Source: Tolypothrix sp. PCC 7910 (GTDB taxonomy: Bacteria; Cyanobacteriota; Cyanobacteriia; Cyanobacteriales; Nostocaceae). From it: a stretch of DNA of 64,000 nucleotides. Shown piece by piece: positions 42,868 to 52,725 of this stretch; positions within the stretch are counted from its first letter, which is position 1; the number at the start of each line of letters is the position of its first letter. The stretch lies in contig NZ_CP050440.1 in assembly GCF_011769525.1 (NCBI RefSeq), positions 1,117,501 to 1,181,500 on the forward strand. Reading direction: 5' to 3'. The translations under genes and the position numbers were made by a program. The notes under the pieces are model-generated. The model made no database searches. It was not told the DNA's origin and was given only the letters and a program-made list of their open reading frames with translations.

Positions 42868-43695
42868 TTAGGCTGCATCAGAAAAGTAAACTACTTTGCC
42901 ACCATAGGCACGTTGTAAGTTTTCTTCGGTGAGTACTTGCTGTCTTGAACCTGTGGCAATTAATTCTTGGTTTAATAATATTAAAACATCAAAGTGGGCG
43001 ATAGATTCGCCTAAGTCGTGGTTGACTACTAAGACGATTTTGCCTGCGTTTGCGAGTTCATGGAAGACTTCAAAAATTACTGTCTGAGTCTTCTGATCGA
43101 TTCCTACTAATGGTTCATCAAAACAGAAAATTTCTGCTTGCTGGGCTAAAGCACGGGCTAAAAATACTCGCTGCTGCTGTCCTCCAGACAATTCTCCAAT
43201 GGGGCGATCGCAAAAATTTGTCATCCCCACTCTTTCTAAGGCATTATTTGCTACCTGGCGGCTAACTGCGGAAAAACTACGCAACCATCCAGTTTTTTTT
43301 ACCCGTCCCATCATGACTACATCCCAAACTGTAGCTGGGTAAGTCCAATCAATCTGGCTACGCTGTGGTACATAAGCAACTTTCTCTAGTTGCTGCATTA
43401 ACGGCTTGCTTTGGTATAAAGAATTACCGCTACTTTTTGGGACTAAACCCAACATAGCTTTCATTAAAGTACTTTTGCCAGCACCATTAGGGCCAAAAAT
43501 ACCTGTGAGTTTACCTGGTTCAATGATGCAATTAACGTCTCGCAATGCTTCTTGCATGCGGTAGTGTACCCCTAGATGGGAGATACAAATGCCTTCTGTA
43601 GATTTCATTTCATGAGTTTGTATAACTTGTGCAGATCTTACCCCAGCTTCTCTAGGTGATAAGCTGTTTTTTTTGTAAAAAGAGACACTTTTCAT
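42868..43695 (-). CDS. Mn2+/Zn2+-type ABC transporter ATP-binding protein
   Basis: A 275-residue ATPase. Walker A is GPNGAGKST, the signature is LSGGQQQRVFLARAL, Walker B is IFCFDEPL, and the switch His is in VLVVNHDLGE. Between them is VPQRSQIDWTYPATVWDVV, typical of the metal-type family. It may start at an inner ATG at 43608 (residue 30), which fits the normal family length of about 246; the first 29 residues (SPREAGVRSAQ) resemble no conserved part. It powers metal import with the permease downstream. Confidence 0.92.
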   Translation of the reverse strand: MKSVSFYKKNSLSPREAGVRSAQVIQTHEMKSTEGICISHLGVHYRMQEALRDVNCIIEPGKLTGIFGPNGAGKSTLMKAMLGLVPKSSGNSLYQSKPLMQQLEKVAYVPQRSQIDWTYPATVWDVVMMGRVKKTGWLRSFSAVSRQVANNALERVGMTNFCDRPIGELSGGQQQRVFLARALAQQAEIFCFDEPLVGIDQKTQTVIFEVFHELANAGKIVLVVNHDLGESIAHFDVLILLNQELIATGSRQQVLTEENLQRAYGGKVVYFSDAA

Positions 43696-43785
43696 AACTG
43701 TGCTTTCATATTTTATTCCTTGAGCTTACTATAAAAATGAGAGAAATATGAAAAAATCTATAGATAGAAGTAATGTTTTAAATAA

Positions 43786-44868
43786 ATGAAGCTAATACTT
43801 AAGAGAGAGATGGTTATGGGGCATTGGGCATTGGGCATTGGGGGGATGAGGGGGAAACACCAAACACCCAATTACCCATTACCCATTACCCATTACCCAT
43901 TACCCATTACCCACCCCAAACACATTGTTTCGCAGATATGCTTGGCAATACTTCTGCCTTTGGCTTTATTTGGTTGTAGCCAAGGGAATGAAAGTAATAG
44001 TTCTCAAAGTAATGGCAAACCGCAAGTTGTAGCCACTAGTACAATCATTGCGGATTTAACTGAAGAGATTGGCGGTGATGAAATTCAGGTAACAGGAATT
44101 CTCAAACCTGGTACAGATCCTCATGTTTATGAACCAGTACCAGCAGATAGCCGAGTGATGGAAAAAGCAAATTTGATTTTGTATAACGGCTACAACCTAG
44201 AACCTGGGCTGATTAAGTTAATGAATGCTGCGGGTGGACAGGTGAAGCGTTTAGCGGTGGGAGAAGTTGTCAAACCTTTGCAGTTAGATAAAGGTAAAGG
44301 CGAAACTGTGCCCGATCCTCATGTTTGGGGTAGTGCAGAAAATGCGATCGCAATGGTCAATGCCATTCGGGATAGTTTGATTGAGTTATCACCGGAAGAT
44401 AAAGCAGAATTTACGGAGAATGCAACGCAACTTACCAATGAATTAAAGCAGTTGCATAGTTGGATTAATCAGCAAATTCAAACCATTCCCCCAGATAAGC
44501 GCAAACTCGTCACCACCCATGATGCCTTTCAATATTATGGACAAGCTTATAAAATTGCGATCGCGGGGACACTAATCGGCATCAGCACCGAAGAACAACC
44601 AAGCGCCCAAACAGTGCAACGATTGGTTGAGTCAATCAAGAAAATCGGCGTTAATGCAATTTTTGCGGAAACAACCATTAACCCTGCCTTAATCAAGACT
44701 GTAGCACAAGAATCTGGAGTTAAACTAGCCCCACGTCAACTTTTCTCTGACTCTATCGGCGCTAAGGGACGTGATGGTGATACTTATATCAAAATGATGG
44801 CAGCGAATACGCGCACGATTGTAGAAGCATTAGGGGGTAAATATACGCCTTTTCAACCCAAAAAATGA
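43786..44868 (+). CDS. Mn2+/Zn2+-binding lipoprotein with STRR inserted in its signal peptide
   Basis: A 360-residue cluster A-I binding protein, divergent from its ATPase gene (90 bases apart). Metal ligands of the family are readable: His in TDPHVYEPV, His in PDPHVWGSAEN, Glu in FAETTINPAL and Asp in LFSDSIG. No His-rich loop is present, which favours manganese over zinc. The N-terminus is odd: MKLILKRE, then about 35 residues encoded by tandem repeats (including two PLPITH units), then KHIVSQICLAILLPLALFGC, a signal helix and lipobox (Cys64 or so). The repeat keeps frame, so the product would have a long n-region. No later ATG precedes the helix. Either the precursor is extended or translation begins at a non-standard codon. 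Confidence 0.9.
   Translation: MKLILKREMVMGHWALGIGGMRGKHQTPNYPLPITHYPLPITHPKHIVSQICLAILLPLALFGCSQGNESNSSQSNGKPQVVATSTIIADLTEEIGGDEIQVTGILKPGTDPHVYEPVPADSRVMEKANLILYNGYNLEPGLIKLMNAAGGQVKRLAVGEVVKPLQLDKGKGETVPDPHVWGSAENAIAMVNAIRDSLIELSPEDKAEFTENATQLTNELKQLHSWINQQIQTIPPDKRKLVTTHDAFQYYGQAYKIAIAGTLIGISTEEQPSAQTVQRLVESIKKIGVNAIFAETTINPALIKTVAQESGVKLAPRQLFSDSIGAKGRDGDTYIKMMAANTRTIVEALGGKYTPFQPKK
43808..43915 (+). repeat. STRR array within coding sequence
   Basis: GGGCATT-type units followed by CCCATTA-type units, about 105 bases, in frame between the first codons and the signal-peptide helix of the binding protein. Confidence 0.88.
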
Positions 44869-44887
44869 ATTCCAAGTAAAAAAATTC

Positions 44888-45024
44888 GGCGTTGCATAAT
44901 AAAGGGATGAATTGAGGTTTTATACTGTGCATTGTCTATACTGTAATTATACGAAGATTAGAAAAATCTAAAGTATAGAGAAATACCTGTAATTGGCTAA
45001 ATCATCCCGCATTTATGCAACGCC
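44888..45024. mobile_element. MITE-like element with 23-bp inverted ends
   Basis: The left end (44888-44910) and the reverse complement of the right end (45002-45024) both begin GGCGTTGCATAA and end GGGATGA, matching at 19 of 23 positions. The 137-base element has no gene of its own. The right end supplies the last codons of a truncated integrase. No clear target duplication is seen. Confidence 0.7.
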
Positions 45025-45508
45025 TAAAATTATTCAGGTCAATATGTTTAGCTTCAGGAGAAGGGAAAACTAATAATTTTGGTGTTGCATCAACTGGTTT
45101 TATTGGTTGGAGTAAAGTTTGAAGCGAATCATTACAAGGAAATTTTCTGCGTTCTTGAGTCTTTAATCCTTGTCTAACTTGCTTTCCAGAATCAGTTCCA
45201 ATAATTACTTGCTCAAAAGTAATCTGCTTAAAGTCTGGGGAAATATGCTTCCATTGAAGAGCGATCGCCTCTGAAGGTCTACAGCCTGTTGCAAACAGAA
45301 ACTTCATCAGAGGAGCATAATGGCTGTGTCTAAATCCTAACTTCCTTGGACAGAAGCGATCACTTTCAAGCGCATGGATAATCATATTTCTTTCTTCTGT
45401 GGAGAAGGGATTAATGTCATTCATTCCACCACTGTTGGATGACTTAGGTGGTTTGATTTTTGCAGCCATACTCTTAAATGGGTTCTCAGAAATACGCCCA
45501 GAACGCAC
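45002..45508 (-). pseudogene. Tyrosine recombinase (integrase) fragment
   Basis: The 168-residue frame holds the middle of a phage-type integrase: FLFATGCRPSEAIALQWKH contains the first catalytic Arg, and the following LKTQERRKFPCN region holds the conserved Lys. The chain then ends in RRCINAG, encoded by a MITE-like inverted repeat, before the His-x-x-Arg and Tyr that complete the active site. Upstream, the frame continues past a stop (KGLF/SFWVRSGR) but without a full N-terminal domain. So both ends are lost. It lies next to the 3' end of a tRNA gene, the usual integration target. Confidence 0.8.
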
Positions 45509-45629
45509 CCAAAAAGACCTTTAATGACCCAATAAAAGCACCCGATAAAGGGTATAATTGGGATTATCAAGGAGAATGAGCAAGATAGAAAAACCTTGAA
45601 AGGCTTACCGTGTAAGGATTTGAATCAAA

Positions 45630-45701
45630 AGCGGGCGATGGGACTCGAACCCACGACGTTCACCATGGGAAGATGACATTCTACCACTGAATTACACCCG
45701 C
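45630..45701 (-). tRNA. tRNA-Gly (anticodon CCC)
   Basis: Read on the minus strand it folds as a tRNA: acceptor GCGGGTG with CGCCCGC, T-arm GTTCGAGTC, D-arm AATTCAGTGG, and an anticodon loop TTCCCAT whose middle is CCC, for glycine codon GGG. It is 72 bases without an encoded CCA. It has a T-G pair in the anticodon stem. Confidence 0.9.
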
Positions 45702-45765
45702 AAATGGCAGATCGCCATTAAGCTATAGCTAGCTACTATTATACCACAATTTGCCAAGGCTGAAT

Positions 45766-48700
45766 TTAAGAAGCGGATTTTTCCCGCTCTGATGGTAGGC
45801 TGATGACTTCATGTTCGCCGGATGCGGGGCGGGGTGGTTTCTTGCCGAAGCCGTAGCGCAATGTATTCATGATCCAGCTTTGGAAGTTGTCAATATAGCT
45901 AAATATGACGGGTACTACCACCAATGTCAGCAATGTAGAAGTTGTGAAGCCACCCATAATGGCGATTCCCATCGGTTGGCGGACTTCGGAACCGACACCA
46001 ATTCCCAATGCTAGGGGTAGAGTACCAGCGATTGTTGCCATAGAGGTCATCATGATTGGGCGTAAGCGTGATACACCAGCTTCTATGAGTGCTTGACGTT
46101 GGCTTTTGCCTTCTTGCATGTTGATGATTGTATAGTCCACCAAAAGAATTGAGTTTTTGGTGACAACCCCCAACAGCAGTACAATCCCAATTAAGGCATA
46201 GAGTCCTAAGGGTTTTTGCATTACCATCAAGGCTACTAGTGCGCCGCCTAAACAAAAGGGTAAGGCTGCCATAATTGATAGCGGATGGAGGAAGTTGTTA
46301 TACAGCAACACGAGAATTGCATAGATGCAGAGAATTGCTAATCCCAAGGCGCTACCAAAACCTCTAAAGATGTCTTGCATAATTTTTGCACCGCCGGAGG
46401 GTTGCTGTACTACTCCTGGGGGCAAGTTTTGCATGATTGGTAGTTTATTAACTGCTTGGACTGCTTCTCCCAGGGCGATACCTTGCAAGTTGGCTTCGAC
46501 TGCAACTTGACGGGCGCGATCGTAGCGGTTGATGGTTGCAGGGCCACTACCAAAGCGGATATCTGCAACGGCAAGGAGGGGAACTAAGCTACCATTTTGA
46601 CTGGGAACTTGGAGATTTTTAATGCTGTTGATGTCTGCACGGGCTTGAGGATCGATTTGCACGCGAATGGGGATTTGCCGATCGCTTAAATTATATTTGG
46701 CTAGGTTGGCATCGTTATCACCAATTGTCGCAAGGGAGGCGGTACGGGCGATCGCTTGCACTGTTACTCCCAAATCGGCGGCGCGTTGGGGATCTGGTAT
46801 GACGAGAATTTCTGGTTTCACCAAACTGGCGCTAGAAGAGACTTCCACTAATCCGGGTATGGTTCGCATCTGCTTTTCTAGTGCTTCAGATGCTTGGCCC
46901 AAAGCTTCGGGATTTTCGCTGCGAAGAACTATTGATAAACCTTTACGGCTATCACCTGGAACTTGGCTTTGGAAACTGATTCTCGCTCCTGGTATTTGTT
47001 GAAATAGGGGGCGGATTTGTTCCTCAAACTGTTTTTGGGAAATCTTGCGTTCTTCTTTGGGTTTGAGATTGACAGCCAGGGTAGCTGTACTCAAATCTTC
47101 AGTGGCTACTACTTGGGCAACATAAGGGTTTTTCAGGAGAATATTAGTTGTCTGTGTTACTACCTGATTCATATCTGCCAAGGTGGAACCAGGGGGAATT
47201 TCTATAGAAATACTAGAAAGTCCGTAGTCGCCATCATCAACGAAACCCTTGGGAATCATGGGAACTAGCATTAGACTAGCCATGAAGAAAGCGATCGCGA
47301 TCGCAATTGTAGTTAATTTATGGCGCAATGCTAATTGCAACAATGACTTATAGGGTTGAAAAGTCCGAGGCTTAAGAGTGGTAAGTTTTGTAGTTTTTTT
47401 ATTGGTTGTTGGCAGTTTCAATTTAAAATTGAATAATCGGATGTATCGTGGCTGATTCTGATCCTGTATTCCCTTACTGCGCGTATGGTCTTTATCCTTG
47501 AGTAAATAAGCTCCCATCATGGGGGTTACCATGCGGGCGACTAAGGTTGAGAAAATTGTGGAAATCGCAACCGTAAAACCAAAGGGTTGGAAAAATTGTC
47601 CGGGAATTCCACCCATAAAAGCTACAGGCAGAAATACAGCAATAATCGTTGCTGAAGAAGCCATCACAGCTAATCCCACTTCCTCTGAAGATTCATAAGC
47701 CGCTTGCATAGCTGATTTCCCCATTGCCATGTGCCGTTCCATGTTTTCAATTTCCACGACGGCATCATCGACTAGGTTACCGACTGCTAGGGCTAACGCT
47801 AGCAATGTCATGTTGTTGAGGGTGTAACCTAATGCTTGCTGTACGGCAAAGGTGGGAATCATTGATAGGGGGAGGGCAACGGCGGTAATTAATGTTGCCC
47901 GCCAGTCCCGTAAAAATAGCATAATCACAATAACTGCCAACACCGAAGCTTGAATCAATTCATCAATGGTACTTTCATAGGATTGGCGAACCACATCAGC
48001 CCTAGTAAAAACTAAATCCAGCTTCACATCTGGAGGGAGGGTTTTTTCCAGTTCTTTAGCTGCGGCTTTAACTCCGGATTCCACTGTCACCATGACGCTA
48101 CCAGTGCTACGGAGAACCTGAAAGGCGACCACTTGCTTGTTATTCAAGCTTGCAGTTTGTCGGATGTCACCAAACTGATCCTCGACGGTTCCTAAGCTGG
48201 ATAAGGGTACGGAACCACCACTAGGTAAGATGATTTCGTACGTTTTCAACACATCCACACTAGCAGCGCTACCTAACGTCCGAATACTTTGTTCGCTACC
48301 ACCTAATTCCGCACGTCCACCGGGTAAGTTAATATTCAATGCGCGGATTTGGTCGTTTACCTGGGTGGCGGTTATACCTAAAGACTGCAAGCGATTGGGA
48401 TTGAGGTTAATTCTAATTTCCCGAGAAACCCCACCCACACGTTTAATTTGGGCAACACCTTTAACTGCTAACAAGGCGCGGCTAATATTTTGGTCTACGA
48501 GGTTGCTTAATTCTTCTACAGAACGGCGATCAGATTTGACAACATAGGTCATGATCGGCCCGCCAGCAAAGTCTAGACGTTGGACAATCGGATCGTTAAT
48601 GTCTTGGGGTAAACTTTGGCGAATTTGCGCGATCGCATTTCTCACGTCATTGGTAGCGCGATCGCTGTTTGTCCCTAATATAAAATTAATTGTGGTTGTA

Positions 48701-48972
48701 GAATTACCATCACTGACCTTCGATATCATGTTGTCGATATTGCCCAAACCCGCGACAGCATCTTCAATCTTCTTGGTCACTTGCGATTCCAGTTCTGCTG
48801 GGCCTGCACCTGGTTGGGTGACTGTCACGGTAACTGCGGGAATATCAACGTTAGGGTTGGTGTCTATTCCTAAGGAAATGAACGAAAACCAACCAACTAT
48901 CGTCAAAATCAAGAATAAAACTATCGTGGGAACAGGTTTTTTAATCGACCAAGCAGAGATATTGAAGGACAT
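45766..48972 (-). CDS. RND-family (HAE1/AcrB-type) efflux permease
   Basis: A pump of about 1068 residues with 12 membrane helices and two large periplasmic loops. I place the start at 48972 (MSFNISAWSIKKP) because the 24 residues before it come from a repeat-like upstream sequence. The proton relay is intact: VDDAVVEIENMERHM in helix 4 (paired Asp) and VVTKNSILLVDYT in helix 10 (Lys). It expels drugs or other hydrophobic compounds. The adaptor gene lies 130 bases upstream on the same strand. No TolC-like gene is near. Confidence 0.92.
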   Translation of the reverse strand: MSFNISAWSIKKPVPTIVLFLILTIVGWFSFISLGIDTNPNVDIPAVTVTVTQPGAGPAELESQVTKKIEDAVAGLGNIDNMISKVSDGNSTTTINFILGTNSDRATNDVRNAIAQIRQSLPQDINDPIVQRLDFAGGPIMTYVVKSDRRSVEELSNLVDQNISRALLAVKGVAQIKRVGGVSREIRINLNPNRLQSLGITATQVNDQIRALNINLPGGRAELGGSEQSIRTLGSAASVDVLKTYEIILPSGGSVPLSSLGTVEDQFGDIRQTASLNNKQVVAFQVLRSTGSVMVTVESGVKAAAKELEKTLPPDVKLDLVFTRADVVRQSYESTIDELIQASVLAVIVIMLFLRDWRATLITAVALPLSMIPTFAVQQALGYTLNNMTLLALALAVGNLVDDAVVEIENMERHMAMGKSAMQAAYESSEEVGLAVMASSATIIAVFLPVAFMGGIPGQFFQPFGFTVAISTIFSTLVARMVTPMMGAYLLKDKDHTRSKGIQDQNQPRYIRLFNFKLKLPTTNKKTTKLTTLKPRTFQPYKSLLQLALRHKLTTIAIAIAFFMASLMLVPMIPKGFVDDGDYGLSSISIEIPPGSTLADMNQVVTQTTNILLKNPYVAQVVATEDLSTATLAVNLKPKEERKISQKQFEEQIRPLFQQIPGARISFQSQVPGDSRKGLSIVLRSENPEALGQASEALEKQMRTIPGLVEVSSSASLVKPEILVIPDPQRAADLGVTVQAIARTASLATIGDNDANLAKYNLSDRQIPIRVQIDPQARADINSIKNLQVPSQNGSLVPLLAVADIRFGSGPATINRYDRARQVAVEANLQGIALGEAVQAVNKLPIMQNLPPGVVQQPSGGAKIMQDIFRGFGSALGLAILCIYAILVLLYNNFLHPLSIMAALPFCLGGALVALMVMQKPLGLYALIGIVLLLGVVTKNSILLVDYTIINMQEGKSQRQALIEAGVSRLRPIMMTSMATIAGTLPLALGIGVGSEVRQPMGIAIMGGFTTSTLLTLVVVPVIFSYIDNFQSWIMNTLRYGFGKKPPRPASGEHEVISLPSEREKSAS

Positions 48973-49102
48973 CGGAGAATTTTGGATTTTAGATTTTGCG
49001 GAAATTTGTGTGCGGGGGTTCCCCCCGTTGAGCAAACTTTTCAAGACAGATTTTGGATTGATGGGGAAAAGTTCACCGCAGCAGATTCAGTTTATGGATT
49101 CT

Positions 49103-50578
49103 TTATCCTTCAGGGGCTACTAGTACTTTGTCGCCATCTTTGAGATAACCTGCACCTTTCACAACCACGCGATCGCCTAATTTCAATCCGCTTTTGATTT
49201 CCACGCTGTTACCGTTTATAGGTTCTCCTAGTTCTACTTTCTGGGCGCGGACAATGTCTTCACCCGATAGCATGAATACAATTACACTGCCATCAGGTTG
49301 GGTTTGTACGGCTTTTTGCGGTACTGTCATGCCTAGGGTTGATGAGGTAGTAATGGCGGCGCGGGCAAACATTCCCGGTTTGAGCAATTTTGTTGGTGGT
49401 AAGTCGATTTTGACTGTGGCTTCTCGCCGTTGGTCGTTTACCAGCGGTTCTATCTCTCTAACTCGCCCTTGCAACGTGACAAGGCGATCCAAATCGGAAG
49501 TCACTTCTACTGTTGCACCCACTTTCACTAGAGAGAGTTGAATTTCAGGAACTTTTGCTTGCAGTTCTAATTTGCCATCCCGAATAATCGAGAACAGCTT
49601 TTGCGTCCCACCAATCACATTACCTACTTGAGTTTGTGGTGGTACACCTGTCATATCTCCCACCCTCGCCAGTTTTTCAGCAATAATTCCCGATACAGGC
49701 GCAACAACTAGGGTTTGTGCTAATTGAGTTTGTAGTTGTCCTATTTTCGCGGCACTATTACGAACATCAGCTTTGGCTTTGTTGACATTTGCTTGGGCAA
49801 TACTGATATTTGCTTGACTACCACCAACGTTTGCTTGGGTGCTACGAACATTTTCTTCGGCAACACGCACAGTTTCTCTGGCAGTTTTCACTGTATAGGA
49901 ACGAGTATCCAGTTCTTGTTGACTAATAGCACCAGAAGCAGCCAGTTGTTGATATCGCTGATAGTTCTTTTCGGCTTCTTCTAAGCGCGCTTGGGCTTGG
50001 GCTAAATCTGCTTGTCTTTGCTTAACAATCGCCACATTTGATGACACACTGGCTTGTTTAGATGTAACATCCGCTTGTTTCGATGCCATATCTGCTTGCT
50101 TTGATTCCATATCTGCCTTAGCTTGGCTAATTTGAGTTTGCAATACGGAATCATCCAAAACTGCCAGAACATCCCCTTTTTTGACGAAAGCGCCTTCTTG
50201 GATGTTGTCAGGAATTTTTTTAATTTGCAATCCGTTGGTTTGGGGAAGTACAGGAATCAAATCCGAGGCGGCGACAGTACCCGTAGTATTGAGAGTTCGT
50301 GCTACACTTGCAGTTTCTACGGTAGCAACGGTAACTGTCATTGATGGTTTCAACTTCGCTGGTGGTTTGGCAACAGCGTTTTGGTGACCAGTGGGACGAT
50401 GACTTAAAATACCCATACTGCCAAAAGCGATCGCTAACCCTAAACCAGTCCCCAGTAAAAGTGGCATCAACCATAGGCGAGTTTGCCGATCCTGTAGTTT
50501 TTGTCCTAAATCAGCATCTTCAGCCCTCAAAGAGTCTTCAATTTCGACTTTTGATGAACTTTCATCACCCACAGTCAT
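49103..50578 (-). CDS. RND efflux periplasmic adaptor (membrane fusion protein)
   Basis: A 491-residue HlyD/AcrA-family protein. One membrane anchor lies at about residues 35-57 (LWLMPLLLGTGLGLAIAFGS). The biotinyl-lipoyl region is split by an unusually long coiled coil (about 145-275) rich in SKQADM/SKQASV and SQANISIAQANVNKAK repeats. The beta-barrel follows, with GDMTGVPPQTQVG and KVPEIQLSLVKVGATVEV. It joins the RND pump to an outer-membrane channel, and the long hairpin fits a wide periplasm. It precedes the pump gene. Confidence 0.9.
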   Translation of the reverse strand: MTVGDESSSKVEIEDSLRAEDADLGQKLQDRQTRLWLMPLLLGTGLGLAIAFGSMGILSHRPTGHQNAVAKPPAKLKPSMTVTVATVETASVARTLNTTGTVAASDLIPVLPQTNGLQIKKIPDNIQEGAFVKKGDVLAVLDDSVLQTQISQAKADMESKQADMASKQADVTSKQASVSSNVAIVKQRQADLAQAQARLEEAEKNYQRYQQLAASGAISQQELDTRSYTVKTARETVRVAEENVRSTQANVGGSQANISIAQANVNKAKADVRNSAAKIGQLQTQLAQTLVVAPVSGIIAEKLARVGDMTGVPPQTQVGNVIGGTQKLFSIIRDGKLELQAKVPEIQLSLVKVGATVEVTSDLDRLVTLQGRVREIEPLVNDQRREATVKIDLPPTKLLKPGMFARAAITTSSTLGMTVPQKAVQTQPDGSVIVFMLSGEDIVRAQKVELGEPINGNSVEIKSGLKLGDRVVVKGAGYLKDGDKVLVAPEG

Positions 50579-51621
50579 ACCTCTAGCTCCTGTAATATGA
50601 ATAATTACTAGTATTTTTTAATAAAAGTTTAAATTTATTAACTTATATGAAATATAGCCCATTTTTTGAGGCTCTGACTATCACGATTCCCAGTATAGAA
50701 ACATGATACAGGTTGTACTTTTATTACAATAAAAGAATATTTGCAATATATTTAGTTAATCAAAATATTGTCAATGAGTATTTGCACTGAATTACTGTCA
50801 TATTTTTAGTATTAAAATTATATTGACTAGCATTTATAATGCAAGGAAGTGAATACGGGTGCATATAATCCAAATTTTTCAAAACTTTCAGTCTGGCAAA
50901 CAGACTGAGTAATTTTTAACTACTATTACTTTTTTTGGGTATAGAAGATGAATATGGCTCAAATTGTAGAGAAATTTCTAATTATAGATTTATTTATCAG
51001 GTTGCAGTTATTGTGATTTTTTAGTATCTAACTCTCGTCAATCTAGATTGTTGATACGGAAATAATAGAAGTAAAAAAACAGATAGGGCTAAGGCACATC
51101 TATACAAAACTGAAGAATTTGTGGCAATGTATCTGACAAAGACAGTAGCACCTTGAAAGTCATCAGTGCTGATGCCTAAAACAGTACTTAGGCTTTCAAT
51201 GCAGGATATTTCTCTCCAACGCTGAATTTGAGCGTCGGGGAAAAACAAATATATTCATAGCCAAGACTTTAATCCTCTACTTGGGAATTTTAACCTTGAC
51301 TACGAAACCATCCAAATTCCTGTAGGTAACTACTAGTTTTAGCTAAAAACTATAACTCATAACGCAGCAATACCGCAGCTTCTAACCTGTTATTTGCAGG
51401 CTAATGAAAGGATAGCCTGTTCTGTGGGAAAAATATCAAAATGGATAGTCCTAAAACTCTCAACCAGTAACAAAGGAGGAAATCTGCATTGCTGTCAATT
51501 TAAAGATGAAATTTAACGTATTTTGCAAAATTGACTAGCCTGTTGATTGGTGAAAAATTTTTGCCAAATATCTACCCAATAACCATAATCAATAAATTAT
51601 TATCGCAGTGAGTGAAAACCA
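50579..51621. other. Long intergenic region
   Basis: About 1 kb, AT-rich. A frame at 51021-51248 (minus, 75 residues, one hydrophobic stretch) has no family and may be chance. Near 51475 is a strong AAGGAGG motif not followed by a sizeable gene. I see no RNA gene. Confidence 0.45.
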
Positions 51622-52491
51622 ATGTTCAATGCTACAGAAATTTTAATTGATGCTTTTGTTAATCAAATTCGAGAAGGCTATCATCGCACCTATGGCGCTT
51701 TAAAACATGATTATCAAGATATCATTGCCTGGGCTGGGAGCATGGCTTTAGAAAATATTGCCAATAGCGATGCTTTGTATCATAACGTCGAACACACAAT
51801 TCTCGTAACTTTAGTAGGGCAGGAAATTTTAAGAGGTAAACATATTCGCGAGGGTGGCGTTTCCAGTGATGATTGGTTGCATTGCATTATCTCTTTAGCT
51901 TGTCATGATATTGGCTATGTCAAAGGAGTTTGTCGGCAAGACCAAGAGACAGAAGGCTTATATGCTACAGGTAAAGATGGGCAAATGATTTCTTTAGCTC
52001 CTGGTGCTTCTGATGCTAGTCTCATTCCCTATCATGTTGATAGAGGCAAACTATTTATTGATGAACGTTTTGGTGGACACAAATTAATCGATGCAGAAGT
52101 AATTAAGTCGAATATTGAATTAACCAGATTCCCCGTTCCCAAAGCAGAAGACCATCAAGATACACATAACTATGCAGGTTTAGTCCGCGCCGCCGACTTA
52201 ATTGGACAACTAAGCGATCCGCGTTATTTAAAGAAAATTACTTCTTTATTTTATGAATTTGAAGAAACTGGGATGAATAAAGTTTTAGGCTATCAAAACC
52301 CAGGCGATTTACGCAAGAACTACGCCAAATTTTACTGGAATGGGGTTTATCCCTATGTTAAAGATGCATTACGTTACCTAGCGCTAACACAGCAAGGTAA
52401 ACAAATATTAGCTAATCTTTACTCGAATGTATTTGTTGTGGAACATGAAAAACAACAAGAAGAATTACGATTAATAGCTAATAGTCATTAG
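51622..52491 (+). CDS. HD-domain metal-dependent phosphohydrolase
   Basis: A 289-residue soluble protein. The metal ligands are seen as YHNVEHT (residues 53-59), LACHDIGYVKG (His-Asp pair near 94) and, further on, DSQ-like EDHQDTHNYAGLVRAADLIG. The pattern resembles HD proteins that act on nucleotides or cyclic dinucleotides. There is no sensor domain. It is found as a single gene in cyanobacteria. Substrate unknown. The ATG at 51622 is used, since the upstream DNA lacks coding features. Confidence 0.8.
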   Translation: MFNATEILIDAFVNQIREGYHRTYGALKHDYQDIIAWAGSMALENIANSDALYHNVEHTILVTLVGQEILRGKHIREGGVSSDDWLHCIISLACHDIGYVKGVCRQDQETEGLYATGKDGQMISLAPGASDASLIPYHVDRGKLFIDERFGGHKLIDAEVIKSNIELTRFPVPKAEDHQDTHNYAGLVRAADLIGQLSDPRYLKKITSLFYEFEETGMNKVLGYQNPGDLRKNYAKFYWNGVYPYVKDALRYLALTQQGKQILANLYSNVFVVEHEKQQEELRLIANSH

Positions 52492-52500
52492 TCAAAAATT

Positions 52501-52528
52501 GTAGAGACGCGATTCATCGTGTCTGTAG
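52501..52528. repeat. GACGCGATTAATCGCGTC-family repeat, copy 4 (degenerate)
   Basis: GTAGAGACGCGATTCATCG then TGTCTGTAG, an imperfect palindrome just after the phosphohydrolase gene. Confidence 0.65.
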
Positions 52529-52725
52529 TCCAGAGTCAAGAGTCAAAATTTTAGATTTTAGATTTGAAATTTTGAAAATCTGCAATCGAAAATTTAGCAG
52601 CTAAAATTTTGTCAAGGTTCAAAATTAATTATTATGGACTTAGAATTTTGAATTACCGCAGGGCTTGACTATTAACCCTTGACCTCGGACTATTAACTAT
52701 TAACCCTTGACTATTTATAAAAACT

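Noticed and set aside
45608-45629. Second tRNA suggested by a T-arm-like sequence (GATTCAAATCC on the minus strand)
   Set aside because: No matching acceptor, D or anticodon arms are present.
51021-51248. 75-residue minus-strand membrane protein
   Set aside because: No ribosome site, no known family and AT-rich surroundings. Probably chance.
51470-51500. Short gene after a strong AAGGAGG motif
   Set aside because: Only four codons follow before a stop, so no gene can be supported.
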